NCBI RefSeq assembly: GCF_031081985.1
Contig: NZ_JARWSK010000002.1
Coordinates: 434,001-498,000 of the forward strand
DNA length: 64,000 nucleotides
Origin: Komagataeibacter xylinus
GTDB lineage: Bacteria > Pseudomonadota > Alphaproteobacteria > Acetobacterales > Acetobacteraceae
Reading direction: 5' to 3'
Part shown: piece by piece, positions 38,652 through 47,147 of the stretch
How the letters are laid out: each line of letters opens with the position of its first letter
Position numbering within the stretch: position 1 is the stretch's first letter
The notes under the pieces: model-generated
The model's database searches: none
What the model saw: only the letters and a program-made list of their open reading frames with translations
Told to the model about the DNA's origin: nothing
Made by a program: the position numbers and the translations under genes

Positions 38652-39698
38652 TCATGCATTGGCGTGCGTCAGGTCGCGGCGGGCCTGATCAAGCATTTTC
38701 ATCACTTCACGCAGGAAGGCGACCGTTGCGTTGAAATTAAGGAGGCTGTTTTCATCGAGTTTGATCCATTCATGGCCTGTGCCAACGCATGCGGCGGTCA
38801 TGGAGCGGCCATTCCCGCGCCTTGCGGGGCGCTTGATGGTGATGCCCGTCTGCTTGCTGGCAATTTCAAGTGTTTTGAGCCACCGGTCTCTGGCGGATGC
38901 ACAGACGGCAGAGGGATGCTTCGTATGCCAGCAGCCCAGTCTCAGAACGAGTGACTCCTGTTCGATCTGCAGATAGGTTTCCCAGTCGGACCAGACGCCA
39001 TAATGCCACCACGCGCCCATAAAGCCGCCACGAGGATTGGCAACATATCCCCATCTGAGATCGGGAAAGACCTGTTGCAAAGCCAGAAAAAAGCCTTCCC
39101 ATGCCTGGCTGGGCCATTGGGCAACAGGGAGTGTAAGGAAGCTTTGGGTTTTTTCTTCACGACATTTCAGTGAAGATAAAAAATCATCAATAATGTTGTT
39201 TTCTAGACCTTCTGCTGTTATTTTTTGTAAAACAGATAAAAATTCATGTCTTAGAAACAGACTATAGCCAGATTCCTCTGCTTTTTTATAATTGGACTGG
39301 TTTCCTGTCTTGCAGAAGATGGGAAGAATGGTTCGCTGTGGATAATGTTTGTGCAGGATTGCACGATAACGTTCTAGTTGATCGCCATGCTCGCAGGTGT
39401 CGGTCTTGTCCTCAATGAGCAAAACAAGATTTTTACCCACTTCAGCAATCACATCGATTGAATAAAACTGCTTTTTGACATGGACTGTCGTGCCTGAAAC
39501 GGGCGGTTGGTTGCTGTGTTGCAGCAGGGTATTGAGGAAGGTTAATCCCGCCGCGTGCATGGCGGGGTTTTTGCCCTCATTGTTGCTGTCGGCCCAGCTT
39601 AATAACCAGCATATAAAGGCATCCTGCGATAGTTCAGATGTCGCCCAATAAAATAGATTTGTATTGTTTGTCATAGGAATAAATACTTCTTCGATCAT
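38652..39698 (-). CDS. PD-(D/E)XK nuclease family protein
   Basis: The 348-aa protein has the PDDEXK_4 pattern: NLFYWATSELSQDAFICWLLSWAD at the N-terminus, then SIDVIAEVGKNLVLLIEDKTDT, where D, E and K (IEDKT) form the nuclease triad. Its base composition is visibly more AT-rich than the pglX gene and the backbone. Either ATG 39698 or ATG 39674 could be the start; neither has a good ribosome site. It lies just outside the left att repeat, 128 bp upstream of pglX on the same strand, so the two could form a methylase-nuclease cassette. Confidence 0.75.
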   Translation of the reverse strand: MIEEVFIPMTNNTNLFYWATSELSQDAFICWLLSWADSNNEGKNPAMHAAGLTFLNTLLQHSNQPPVSGTTVHVKKQFYSIDVIAEVGKNLVLLIEDKTDTCEHGDQLERYRAILHKHYPQRTILPIFCKTGNQSNYKKAEESGYSLFLRHEFLSVLQKITAEGLENNIIDDFLSSLKCREEKTQSFLTLPVAQWPSQAWEGFFLALQQVFPDLRWGYVANPRGGFMGAWWHYGVWSDWETYLQIEQESLVLRLGCWHTKHPSAVCASARDRWLKTLEIASKQTGITIKRPARRGNGRSMTAACVGTGHEWIKLDENSLLNFNATVAFLREVMKMLDQARRDLTHANA

Positions 39699-39799
39699 AA
39701 GAAAAATTTTATCAATGATTTGGTTTCAAATGGATTTTAGAAGAAGACCATTATTTTGAAAAAAGCGGTATCTTAAAAAACTGTGCTATTTTACGTATC

Positions 39800-39826
39800 T
39801 GTGGTGCGAACTGCGGGACTCGAACC
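39800..39826. repeat. Left attachment-site copy (attL) of the tRNA-Leu island
   Basis: This 27-nt direct repeat of 55396-55422 has one mismatch (A at 39810 versus G at 55406). It covers the CCA end, acceptor strand and part of the T-arm of tRNA-Leu(UAA). Nothing else of a tRNA is present here, so it is the displaced 3' fragment left by site-specific integration. Confidence 0.9.
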
Positions 39827-40063
39827 TACTCGCAACATTTTCTGGATGTTGGGAGTGTCTCCATTTCGGCAGAAAACTGCGGATATGATGCTCTTCTGAG
39901 TGAACAATATGGAGAACAGGATTGGAGAAAAGATGAGGTCCGTCAAGGCTTCTGTTACGCTGGCCATGTTGAAAGAAAGATGCGCAACGGACCGTTGTGT
40001 TATCGTCCCGGGATACTGCGGGTTACTCCGGGTTTATATGTGAGACAATCCGACATGCCGGAT

Positions 40064-40090
40064 GATTGATAGATTCGGCTTCTATCAATC
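40064..40090. promoter_or_regulatory. 10-bp inverted repeat upstream of fic
   Basis: GATTGATAGA and TCTATCAATC are perfect inverted arms around a 7-nt loop, 46 bp before the Fic start codon. It is a candidate operator or a hairpin in the leader. Confidence 0.55.
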
Positions 40091-40108
40091 GCAAAAACCC
40101 GGTAATAT

Positions 40109-40135
40109 GATCGATAGAATATTGGGATATCGATC
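40109..40135. promoter_or_regulatory. 8-bp inverted repeat abutting the fic start codon
   Basis: GATCGATA and TATCGATC are perfect arms ending directly at ATG 40136. The ribosome site would fall inside this hairpin or operator, so translation or transcription of fic could be held down. Confidence 0.55.
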
Positions 40136-41239
40136 ATGCGTTGGAACTGGCAGCGTCCGGATTGGCCGCATTTTCAGTTTGAGAAAAATCGCTTGCGAGA
40201 CGCTGAGGCGCAGTTCCTGAAAGGTTCCGGCGTCGTTATTGGTGCCATGCAGCATCTGGACAAAGACGCCAATCAGCAACTCGTCGTGCAGCTTATGTCG
40301 CAAGAAATGGTTGAGAGTTCCGCCATAGAGGGCGAAATTCTTGATCGGGCCAGTGTGCAGTCGTCGATCGCCCGACAGTTAGGTTTTGCCGCAGACAGGC
40401 GGCGTTCTACGCCAGCGGAAGCTGGGGCTGCTGAGTTGATGGCAGATCTCTATCGTCATTATGCGGCTCCTTTAACAGACCAAAGCCTGTTCGACTGGCA
40501 TGCCATGCTGATGAATGGTCGGCGTGATCTGGACGTCATTGGCGGGTATCGGATGCATGCTGAAGCAATGCAGATTATTTCCGGCCCTATCCATGCACCG
40601 CACATCCATTTTGAGGCCCCGCCATCTCAGCGTGTACCAGCGGAGATGGCGCAGTTTATTGACTGGTTTAACAGGACAGCCCTAAGCGGGTCTGAAATCT
40701 TACCTGCTATAGAGCGTGCTGCGATTGCGCATTTGTGGTTTGAGACCATTCATCCCTTCGAAGATGGGAATGGCCGTATTGGACGGGCCATTGCTGAAAA
40801 AGCATTGGCGCAAAGTCTTGAGACCCCGACGCTCATGGCCTTGGCTGCGACTATCAATGCACACAAGAAAACCTATTACCTCGAACTCCACCGAGCCAGT
40901 GAAACCAATCAGGTCGATGACTGGATGGGCTGGTTTGGGAATATTGTGCTGGAAGCACAGTCCCGAACGCTTCAGAACATTCGGTTCCTGATTGAGAAAA
41001 CGCGGTTCCTGGATCGCTTACGTGGAAAACTGAACGCACGACAGGAAAAGGCTCTTCTGCGGATGTTGGCAGAAGGCTCCGATGGCTTCCAAGGCGGCTT
41101 GAGTGCGCAGAACTATCGCTCTATCACAGGAGCAACGTCTGCAACGACAACGCGCGATCTCGCCGATCTTGTGGCGCTTGCTGCTCTCAATCGGACGGGA
41201 GAAAACCGGTATACCCGCTATTTTCTTTCCCTCGGGTAA
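40136..41239 (+). CDS. Fic-domain protein with N-terminal inhibitory motif
   Basis: The 367-aa protein has the N-terminal DUF4172-type region (RWNWQRPDW) and an inhibitory helix motif SSAIEGE (61-67), which fits [S/T]xxxE[G/N]. The canonical Fic catalytic loop is HPFEDGNGRIGR (206-217), and a C-terminal helical, winged-helix-like part follows. Such class II Fic enzymes transfer AMP to target proteins and are held inactive by their own helix. All catalytic residues are intact. Targets are unknown. It is the leftmost gene of the island, on the opposite strand to the rest, and may serve as a toxin or stress switch. Confidence 0.9.
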   Translation: MRWNWQRPDWPHFQFEKNRLRDAEAQFLKGSGVVIGAMQHLDKDANQQLVVQLMSQEMVESSAIEGEILDRASVQSSIARQLGFAADRRRSTPAEAGAAELMADLYRHYAAPLTDQSLFDWHAMLMNGRRDLDVIGGYRMHAEAMQIISGPIHAPHIHFEAPPSQRVPAEMAQFIDWFNRTALSGSEILPAIERAAIAHLWFETIHPFEDGNGRIGRAIAEKALAQSLETPTLMALAATINAHKKTYYLELHRASETNQVDDWMGWFGNIVLEAQSRTLQNIRFLIEKTRFLDRLRGKLNARQEKALLRMLAEGSDGFQGGLSAQNYRSITGATSATTTRDLADLVALAALNRTGENRYTRYFLSLG

Positions 41240-41281
41240 ACATGTCATTTGTGGTTCAGTAACAGGAAAATGTTCAAGGTG

Positions 41282-41304
41282 GAGGGTTCTAAAAACCCTC
41301 TTTT
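41282..41304 (+). terminator. Intrinsic terminator after fic
   Basis: GAGGGTT pairs with AACCCTC across CTAAA, followed by TTTT, 43 bp downstream of the fic stop. Confidence 0.8.
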
Positions 41305-41360
41305 GGGGGCAATTTAAAAGCATGACCTGTTGATATTATTGCGGGTGAAAAAGCCTGAAT

Positions 41361-41378
41361 GGGGCTTTTTAGAGCCCC
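41361..41378. terminator. Hairpin downstream of the AIPR gene
   Basis: GGGGCT pairs with AGCCCC in the gap between the converging fic and AIPR genes. There is no clean T-tract on either strand, so the role is uncertain. Confidence 0.4.
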
Positions 41379-41428
41379 CCACTTACGACTGCGTTGACAC
41401 TGACGTTGTCTGGGATTGCTGAGTGTCG

Positions 41429-43495
41429 TCAATCGAAGGCAACGCCTTCTCCGCGCGCCTTTTTTATGGTGTCGAGCAGCACGATGCACTGCCTGTCGGT
41501 GGGAATCTTCATCGGTAGCTGCATGGCAATCTTCAAAACACCGATCTCCTTCGGCGTCAGCAGGCGTTTCGAGGCCAAGGTATCGTGGATTACGATCCAT
41601 TTCGAAGCTGGGATCGCAAAAACCTTCGCCTGCGCTGCGATGCCGTCGTCCACCTTCTGGGTGTTTCGAGCAGTCCGCGTTTCAGACAGACGATCTTCGC
41701 GGGACAAACATTCGCCGTCGAACTCATCTGGCAAGAGAGCGGCAAACTCGTCCATATTTTCCAGCATCCGCGTCCAGCAGGCCTCACGCTTGGCCCATTC
41801 TGAAATGTTCGAAATGCCTTGCATCGGGCGTAGGAGGTCATCGTTCACGCGGGAAGCCACAACCGCGATTGTGCTTTCAAGGACAGGACTTATCGCCTGC
41901 GCATTCCAGACCCGCTGAAAATCGAGACTTTTTTCTTGGCGTCTTGTCAGTTGACTGAGGACAGCCAGTGTATAGGAAACAATATTGGCACGATAGCCGT
42001 TATTATACCAAGGCTGCGCTGACACAATCCGTTCGGTGGCACGAAATATAATCCCTCGCGCAACGGCGCGTTTGAAGTAAGTTTCGTTGAAACTGTCCGA
42101 CGACTTGTCCCATTCCTTGCCGATCCGGGCAGCGTAACGGGCGAAGTTCTTTTCGGCTCCCAAGTTCACGTATCGCGGATGCTCATCCCAGACGTTCTCG
42201 AATTTTGCAATATCCGTTTTGGTCAGCATCTGTGGCTTCGGATTTTCCGCCTTGAACCGCCTCTGCTCGGCAAGGGTAAGTTTGGCCTGCGCGTCCGCAT
42301 ACTGACCACGGGCGCGTTCATAAAACCATTTGGTTTCCCGCTGTGCACCTTTGCCCGCAGGTGCCCATAGGCGCCGGGAAAACTCCTCCATACGAATATG
42401 ATACGCATGGTTTGAAAAGAAATCCGCAGCCTGAACTCGATTCTGGGTATTAGCATATTCGGAAATACGGGGAACGATCTTCTCGCTTTCCTCGTTGTCA
42501 ATCACCGATAGCTTCATCTGCACGAATATCTGCGTAAGGTCGACTTTGTCCTTCTTATGGGTGTGGAACAGCGATGCGGTGGTCTGACCGCCATTCACAA
42601 TCTGAAGATCAGTTATCCTGGTAATCTGGAGGCCGTCGCTGGTCCGTTTCGTTTCAACCCCTTGGGCTGTGGCCGTGATGCCGTTGTTGTAGGCGAAGAA
42701 CATACCCGGCTCGGTCATGATGGTCGTGCGGATACCTTTGTTGACCTTTGCTCTGGCCTGAAGAAACGTGCGGACGTTCTGCTCCAGCAGCCTCGCACCG
42801 AACTTCTCGTATATTGCCGAAAGAATCGGTCCTGGCATGACAACAAGATAGGACTGATAGGCATCTGCCCCCAGATGGGCGGGGAGGCAGGATATGCCGG
42901 TTCCGAACATAGCCTCGAAGTCCAGATCCAGCACCTCTTTGTGGCTGCGGGAACTGCGCTGGCGATGCAGGCGGGAGATATCCCAGATGTGAAAGCTGGT
43001 TGCGATACCGGCTGTCTCGGCATCCGGCAGCGCCTGAATCCGATCGCTCAATGTGCGCTCGGAAACGAGAATAAGATTGAGATGGCGGATCAATGACTTC
43101 CTGTCCGCGATCTGCCTTGCAAGGCCATATTCTGGCGACGTGATTTCTAGATTAGCCGCCAGATTCTTCCGCAGGCTAGCATCGAAAAATTTAACCACCC
43201 GCTTAAACGCGGCATCAACATCGGTGCGGGTAAGTGATGCCAACTCGGTGCGGCTGTCAAAATCTGCAACGAAAAGGTTCAGGCCGCCTTCGTCGTTGAA
43301 CCAGTATCCGTCGATACGCATCCCGCGCTGCGCCCGAAAGTGTGCGAACTCGAAGCCTTCCGTGAACCCTGTTTCTGTCAGCTCACGGGATACAACTTCC
43401 ATGAACTCGGCCAGCAGGAAGCTGCCGTTCGCCTCCGCCCCAGCCAGCAAATCCTGACGGAAATCATGGAAGAACTCTTCGTCGGTCGTTTCCAA
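41429..43495 (-). CDS. AIPR family protein (last gene of Mza-like operon)
   Basis: The 688-aa protein contains the AIPR (abortive infection phage resistance) domain, with the characteristic GMFFAYNNGITATA followed by ITDLQIVNGGQTTASL around residues 275-320 and ISEYANTQNRVQAADFFSN later. The start is a TTG at 43495, 6-7 nt after a GGGAGG ribosome site and immediately behind the preceding gene's stop. It is the distal gene of the operon, and AIPR proteins occur in this position in Mza-type systems. Biochemical activity is not established. Confidence 0.9.
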   Translation of the reverse strand: METTDEEFFHDFRQDLLAGAEANGSFLLAEFMEVVSRELTETGFTEGFEFAHFRAQRGMRIDGYWFNDEGGLNLFVADFDSRTELASLTRTDVDAAFKRVVKFFDASLRKNLAANLEITSPEYGLARQIADRKSLIRHLNLILVSERTLSDRIQALPDAETAGIATSFHIWDISRLHRQRSSRSHKEVLDLDFEAMFGTGISCLPAHLGADAYQSYLVVMPGPILSAIYEKFGARLLEQNVRTFLQARAKVNKGIRTTIMTEPGMFFAYNNGITATAQGVETKRTSDGLQITRITDLQIVNGGQTTASLFHTHKKDKVDLTQIFVQMKLSVIDNEESEKIVPRISEYANTQNRVQAADFFSNHAYHIRMEEFSRRLWAPAGKGAQRETKWFYERARGQYADAQAKLTLAEQRRFKAENPKPQMLTKTDIAKFENVWDEHPRYVNLGAEKNFARYAARIGKEWDKSSDSFNETYFKRAVARGIIFRATERIVSAQPWYNNGYRANIVSYTLAVLSQLTRRQEKSLDFQRVWNAQAISPVLESTIAVVASRVNDDLLRPMQGISNISEWAKREACWTRMLENMDEFAALLPDEFDGECLSREDRLSETRTARNTQKVDDGIAAQAKVFAIPASKWIVIHDTLASKRLLTPKEIGVLKIAMQLPMKIPTDRQCIVLLDTIKKARGEGVAFD

Positions 43496-44473
43496 TCAGG
43501 GCCTCCCGAACATGTCGGCTTCATCGCAGGAGAACGGTGCTATCGTCTCCAGCATGATATCGTAGGAAACCCTAGTGATGCCCGGCGGCAGCTCCGAGCG
43601 GATCAGGCGGGGAAATCCATCGGTCACGCGGTATCCCTGAAGGCCGCTCACAACAAAGCGTGGAGCATCGTATTCTACGAGCGGCATATACCCCGTGCCT
43701 GCCAGTTTGTCGGTGAACTGTTCGATGGCATCGGCATCCGCAAGCTCACTGTCGATCAGCTCGACAATGCCGTTCAGAGATAATGCCTGGCTCGCATCGG
43801 GTTGGCTGGTCAGGCGCTAGGTCAGGAGAAACAATTCGTCGGCAAGCGATTCCAGTTGGTCCTCGGACGAGATACGGACCGTGCTGCGCTCCCGACCGGA
43901 AAGCGATTTCACTTCGATGGCCCGGTTGCCGAAAATGAAGTCCTGATGGGAGTCATCCGGGCCGCACCACGCATCGACTGCCTCAGGCTGTGGCAGCGTG
44001 TCCTGATAGAGAAGGCGCAGAATGTGTAGTTCGCCGAACAGGCCACGAACCTCCTCGGGCGAGAGCAGGCGGGCGTTCCGCCCTGCCAGAAACGCCTTCC
44101 AGCGCCGCAGATGAGCAAGCGCGACAGCCAGTGCCGTCGCCGGGTCCGGAACCTCCCGGAGACTGCCGATAAGCGTTTCACACAGGCCAAGGAACAGGTC
44201 AGTGTCGATATGGCGGGCAAGTGTCAGGATAAACCGCTGCTGACCGACACCGTCGCCGTTCCGAAGATCGACACTGATGCCGTGCAGGGAAACCACATCA
44301 CGGCGGAACTGCGCCGTATAATCGCCGTTCAGCTCGATAATCAGCAGACACTGCGCTCCGGCATCGCGGCCCCAGAACACGGGAACCCCATTTGTTCCCG
44401 CGACGCGCAGAACACTGAGATCGGCCGCTGGTGTCGGAATGGCGTCCCACGGCGCGGACCTACTCATCGTCAT
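43496..44473 (-). pseudogene. DUF4420-type PD-(D/E)XK protein interrupted by an in-frame amber codon
   Basis: The frame from ATG 44473 runs 218 codons to TAG at 43817-43819, then stays open in the same frame for another 106 codons to the natural stop at 43496. The conceptual 325-aa product matches the length of the PD-(D/E)XK motif family that sits between Z1 and AIPR genes. The nuclease-like residues (HQDFIFGNRAIEVKSL, about 185-200) lie before the stop. The truncated protein would keep the putative catalytic core but lose the C-terminal third. Suppression, a real decay mutation or a sequencing error are all possible. Its start overlaps the Z1 stop by 14 bp. Confidence 0.8.
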
Positions 44474-47147
44474 AGTCCTCGTCCGCGTCCGGATCGTCGT
44501 CCATCGAACCGTACATCTCTTCCATCCAGACCTTGTTGGCGATCACCTCGATCTCGTAGTCGGCTCCGTACAGACCGTCCGGGAAGCTCAGCCCCCATGC
44601 GGGAACCCTGTATCCGGCAAATTTAGGATTTTCGGTCGGCTCCAGAACATGGATCATCAGCAATGGTTTTTTTCGGACCATGCGATAGTGAACGTCAGAG
44701 GGTTTTTTCTTTTTGGACTCCGTGTCCTCGGACGCCAGCTTCTTGGCTTCGGCAATCTGATCATCCGTCAGGCCAAGTTTTTCGTCGCCGCGACTGGCGA
44801 CACGGTATCCTGAAACCTGCCATTTATCGGAAGTGGCATCCTCTGCAGCCGTCCGATCCTGTGCGCCAAGGCGATATGCCGCCGGGTTGCCAGGGCCTTT
44901 CGAGATAAGCAGCACGTCAGCCTTGGGGAATTTAGGCGCGATTTTGAGCAGGTATTCAATCGCGTCGGCTTTTCGCTTTCGTGCCGATTTATGTGTCTTG
45001 AACCGCAACAGAAACTCATCGATTTTCCCAACATCAACGTTAGGAATGAACCATCCTTTTTCGGTCGGCTTTACTGTGCCGCCGAAACCGTCGCGCCAGT
45101 ATTCCTCAATCAGCTTCTCGTTGTCCTCATTGATCTTAGTCTCAGGGTCGAGAGGAAGCAGCCAGCTTTCCTGAAGTGTGCCGGTCAGATTCTGGTTGAG
45201 AACGACCTTTTCACCACTGCGCATCTTGTTGGCAGCAGTCACCATCAGGCTGTCCGGGTGAGACTTCACATAAAGGCCGAAATCCCTAGGACTCATTTCG
45301 GCCTGACGCATTCGCGTGATCTGCTGACGCAGTTCCTCGGATGCCAGTGCGATATGCTTGTACCAGTTGATCGAGTCACTCGGCAGCCAGACGCGGCAGA
45401 CATCCTCGTAGCCAGGTCGATAGCCGAACCAGCGCCCCATCTGCATCAGCGTATCGTACATCTTGGTGTTGCGGTGCATATAGCTGATTGTCAGACCTTC
45501 AATCGTCAGGCCGCGTGACAGGCTGAGACCTCCGATGGCGATTGCGGTTAGGCCGATGCCATCCTTCTCGTATTTCGTGAAGTCGAGAACCTCATCGCTC
45601 TTGCTGTTGACCACATAAGTCCGCAGGTTTTCGAACACGCCCCATAGAGCCGCTTTCACTTCATCCCAAGTGTAGTTTCGGCCGCCAAATTCGTTGGCGG
45701 CGAACTCAGCGTCGAACGCGGCACGCAGACGGGCCATGTGTTCGTTTTTCGATGATGCGGCTTCAGGCATCATGTAATTGGCCTTCACGGCCTCCCGCAT
45801 CCGGTCAAGGCGCAGACCGATGAAGCTCCACACTTCCTTCTGAACGGATACGAACCGGGACACGTTGACCAGCATGGAGCAGTGTTTCCGCTCCTGACCT
45901 CTGAGGTTGCGGATGGCCCGCGCCACAATGAACTGATCCAGCGCTCGATAAAGGCTGGGTGGTAGCTCCGCAACCGGCGATCCGTTCTTATGAGTTAGGG
46001 GGAGATATTCTTCGCAATCGGTGATCTGTCGGAGGATTGCACTGCTACTTTCGTCGTTTAGGAGCACCTTTCCCGGCCCGAAATAAGTTGTGGGCGCGTC
46101 CAGAGAATAAATAAAGTCTTTTGGAAAGAGTTCCTCGTAAGCCTTTTCATCAAAGGCGTCGGGGTCAATGAATATATTGGCGAACGGCGTGGCCGTATAT
46201 CCGACGTAACAGTTCTTCGTAAATAGGCGCAGGATTTTTCTGATCCACGCATTGGTGACGGTCGGATTGATGTCCGGCTTGTTGGTGTTGATTGATGCGT
46301 TGTCAGCCTCGTCGTCGATGACCAGCATTGGGACATCGCCAATTCGGTCGCGCCCCTCGGCGTTCAGCTCTCGCAGCCAGATGTACAGAGCTTCGAGCGT
46401 CTTTACATTTTTCTTGATGACGATGATGACGGGCTTTTTGAAATCGTTAAGCTGCGCGCCGCTTTTATCGGCAGTCTGTTTGTTGAAATCGGAGAGGATA
46501 TTGGTGAGTGTCACCGGATTAGGGTAGTTTTTGTCCAGTCCGACCCCGATACTCACACGATCTGCCGGATCGCTTTTGCGTCCAACAAACCCTTCATCGA
46601 CGCGCTGCTGGGTCTGCTTGCGCAGATTGTTGTGGATGCCTGCGATAACGATAATGAATTTGTATCCAGCATCAGCTGCTTTGGCGATCACCCCCATGTA
46701 ATTTGCTGTCTTACCAGACTGCACATGGCCGATGACAAGCCCGCGTCGACTCCAAGCTCCTTCGCTCGTCGGGTCTTGAAGGAGGCCGAGAATTTTTGAA
46801 CCGTCACCGTTCAGGAGAGTGTTTACAACGGTAGGCTTCCAGCCTTGGCTGCGCAGATAGCCACCATAGGCGTCTGCATAGGTCGTCTCGATTTCGCGCT
46901 TGTGAATCCAGTCCTCGTCGTGTGCAGCATCGACATCGATCAGTGACACGCCCGCGTTCATGCGCGATGGAATTGCAGTCTCGGCTTCAGTGACTATGTT
47001 CTGAAGATCACCGGAGTAGCCGAGCAGTGGCGCGAGGAGAGTGGCTTTGGCCGCGATCTCATCGCGTGATGGCAGACCATTCTGATCATCAAACGCACCG
47101 ATCAGCGCAGCCAGAATAACTTTCTCTTTGTCGCTCTGCGTACTCAA
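44460..47147 (-). CDS. Z1 domain ATPase (helicase-like)
   Basis: The 895-aa protein has the Z1 family ATPase core: Walker A GHVQSGKT (140-147), Walker B VIDDEAD (276-282), a motif III-like CYVGYTATPF near 318-327, and GLTIEGLTI-SYMHR and MGRWFGYRPGYED in the second lobe. These resemble superfamily II helicases. The C-terminus is acidic (DDDPDADEDYDDE). It starts at TTG 47147 in a TTGA overlap with the upstream gene, with a strong AGGAGGAA ribosome site. In MORC/MutL-type R-M operons it is expected to couple ATP hydrolysis to DNA movement. Confidence 0.92.
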   Translation of the reverse strand: MSTQSDKEKVILAALIGAFDDQNGLPSRDEIAAKATLLAPLLGYSGDLQNIVTEAETAIPSRMNAGVSLIDVDAAHDEDWIHKREIETTYADAYGGYLRSQGWKPTVVNTLLNGDGSKILGLLQDPTSEGAWSRRGLVIGHVQSGKTANYMGVIAKAADAGYKFIIVIAGIHNNLRKQTQQRVDEGFVGRKSDPADRVSIGVGLDKNYPNPVTLTNILSDFNKQTADKSGAQLNDFKKPVIIVIKKNVKTLEALYIWLRELNAEGRDRIGDVPMLVIDDEADNASINTNKPDINPTVTNAWIRKILRLFTKNCYVGYTATPFANIFIDPDAFDEKAYEELFPKDFIYSLDAPTTYFGPGKVLLNDESSSAILRQITDCEEYLPLTHKNGSPVAELPPSLYRALDQFIVARAIRNLRGQERKHCSMLVNVSRFVSVQKEVWSFIGLRLDRMREAVKANYMMPEAASSKNEHMARLRAAFDAEFAANEFGGRNYTWDEVKAALWGVFENLRTYVVNSKSDEVLDFTKYEKDGIGLTAIAIGGLSLSRGLTIEGLTISYMHRNTKMYDTLMQMGRWFGYRPGYEDVCRVWLPSDSINWYKHIALASEELRQQITRMRQAEMSPRDFGLYVKSHPDSLMVTAANKMRSGEKVVLNQNLTGTLQESWLLPLDPETKINEDNEKLIEEYWRDGFGGTVKPTEKGWFIPNVDVGKIDEFLLRFKTHKSARKRKADAIEYLLKIAPKFPKADVLLISKGPGNPAAYRLGAQDRTAAEDATSDKWQVSGYRVASRGDEKLGLTDDQIAEAKKLASEDTESKKKKPSDVHYRMVRKKPLLMIHVLEPTENPKFAGYRVPAWGLSFPDGLYGADYEIEVIANKVWMEEMYGSMDDDPDADEDYDDE

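Larger units (their letters stand above)
39827..40135. other. Intergenic segment inside the island's left end
   Basis: No coding frame is convincing between attL and the Fic gene. Its right end contains two inverted repeats, listed separately, that precede the Fic start codon. Confidence 0.5.

Noticed and set aside
39800-39826. A second tRNA-Leu gene
   Set aside because: Only the last 27 nt of the tRNA are present; no anticodon or D-arm follows, so it is an att fragment.
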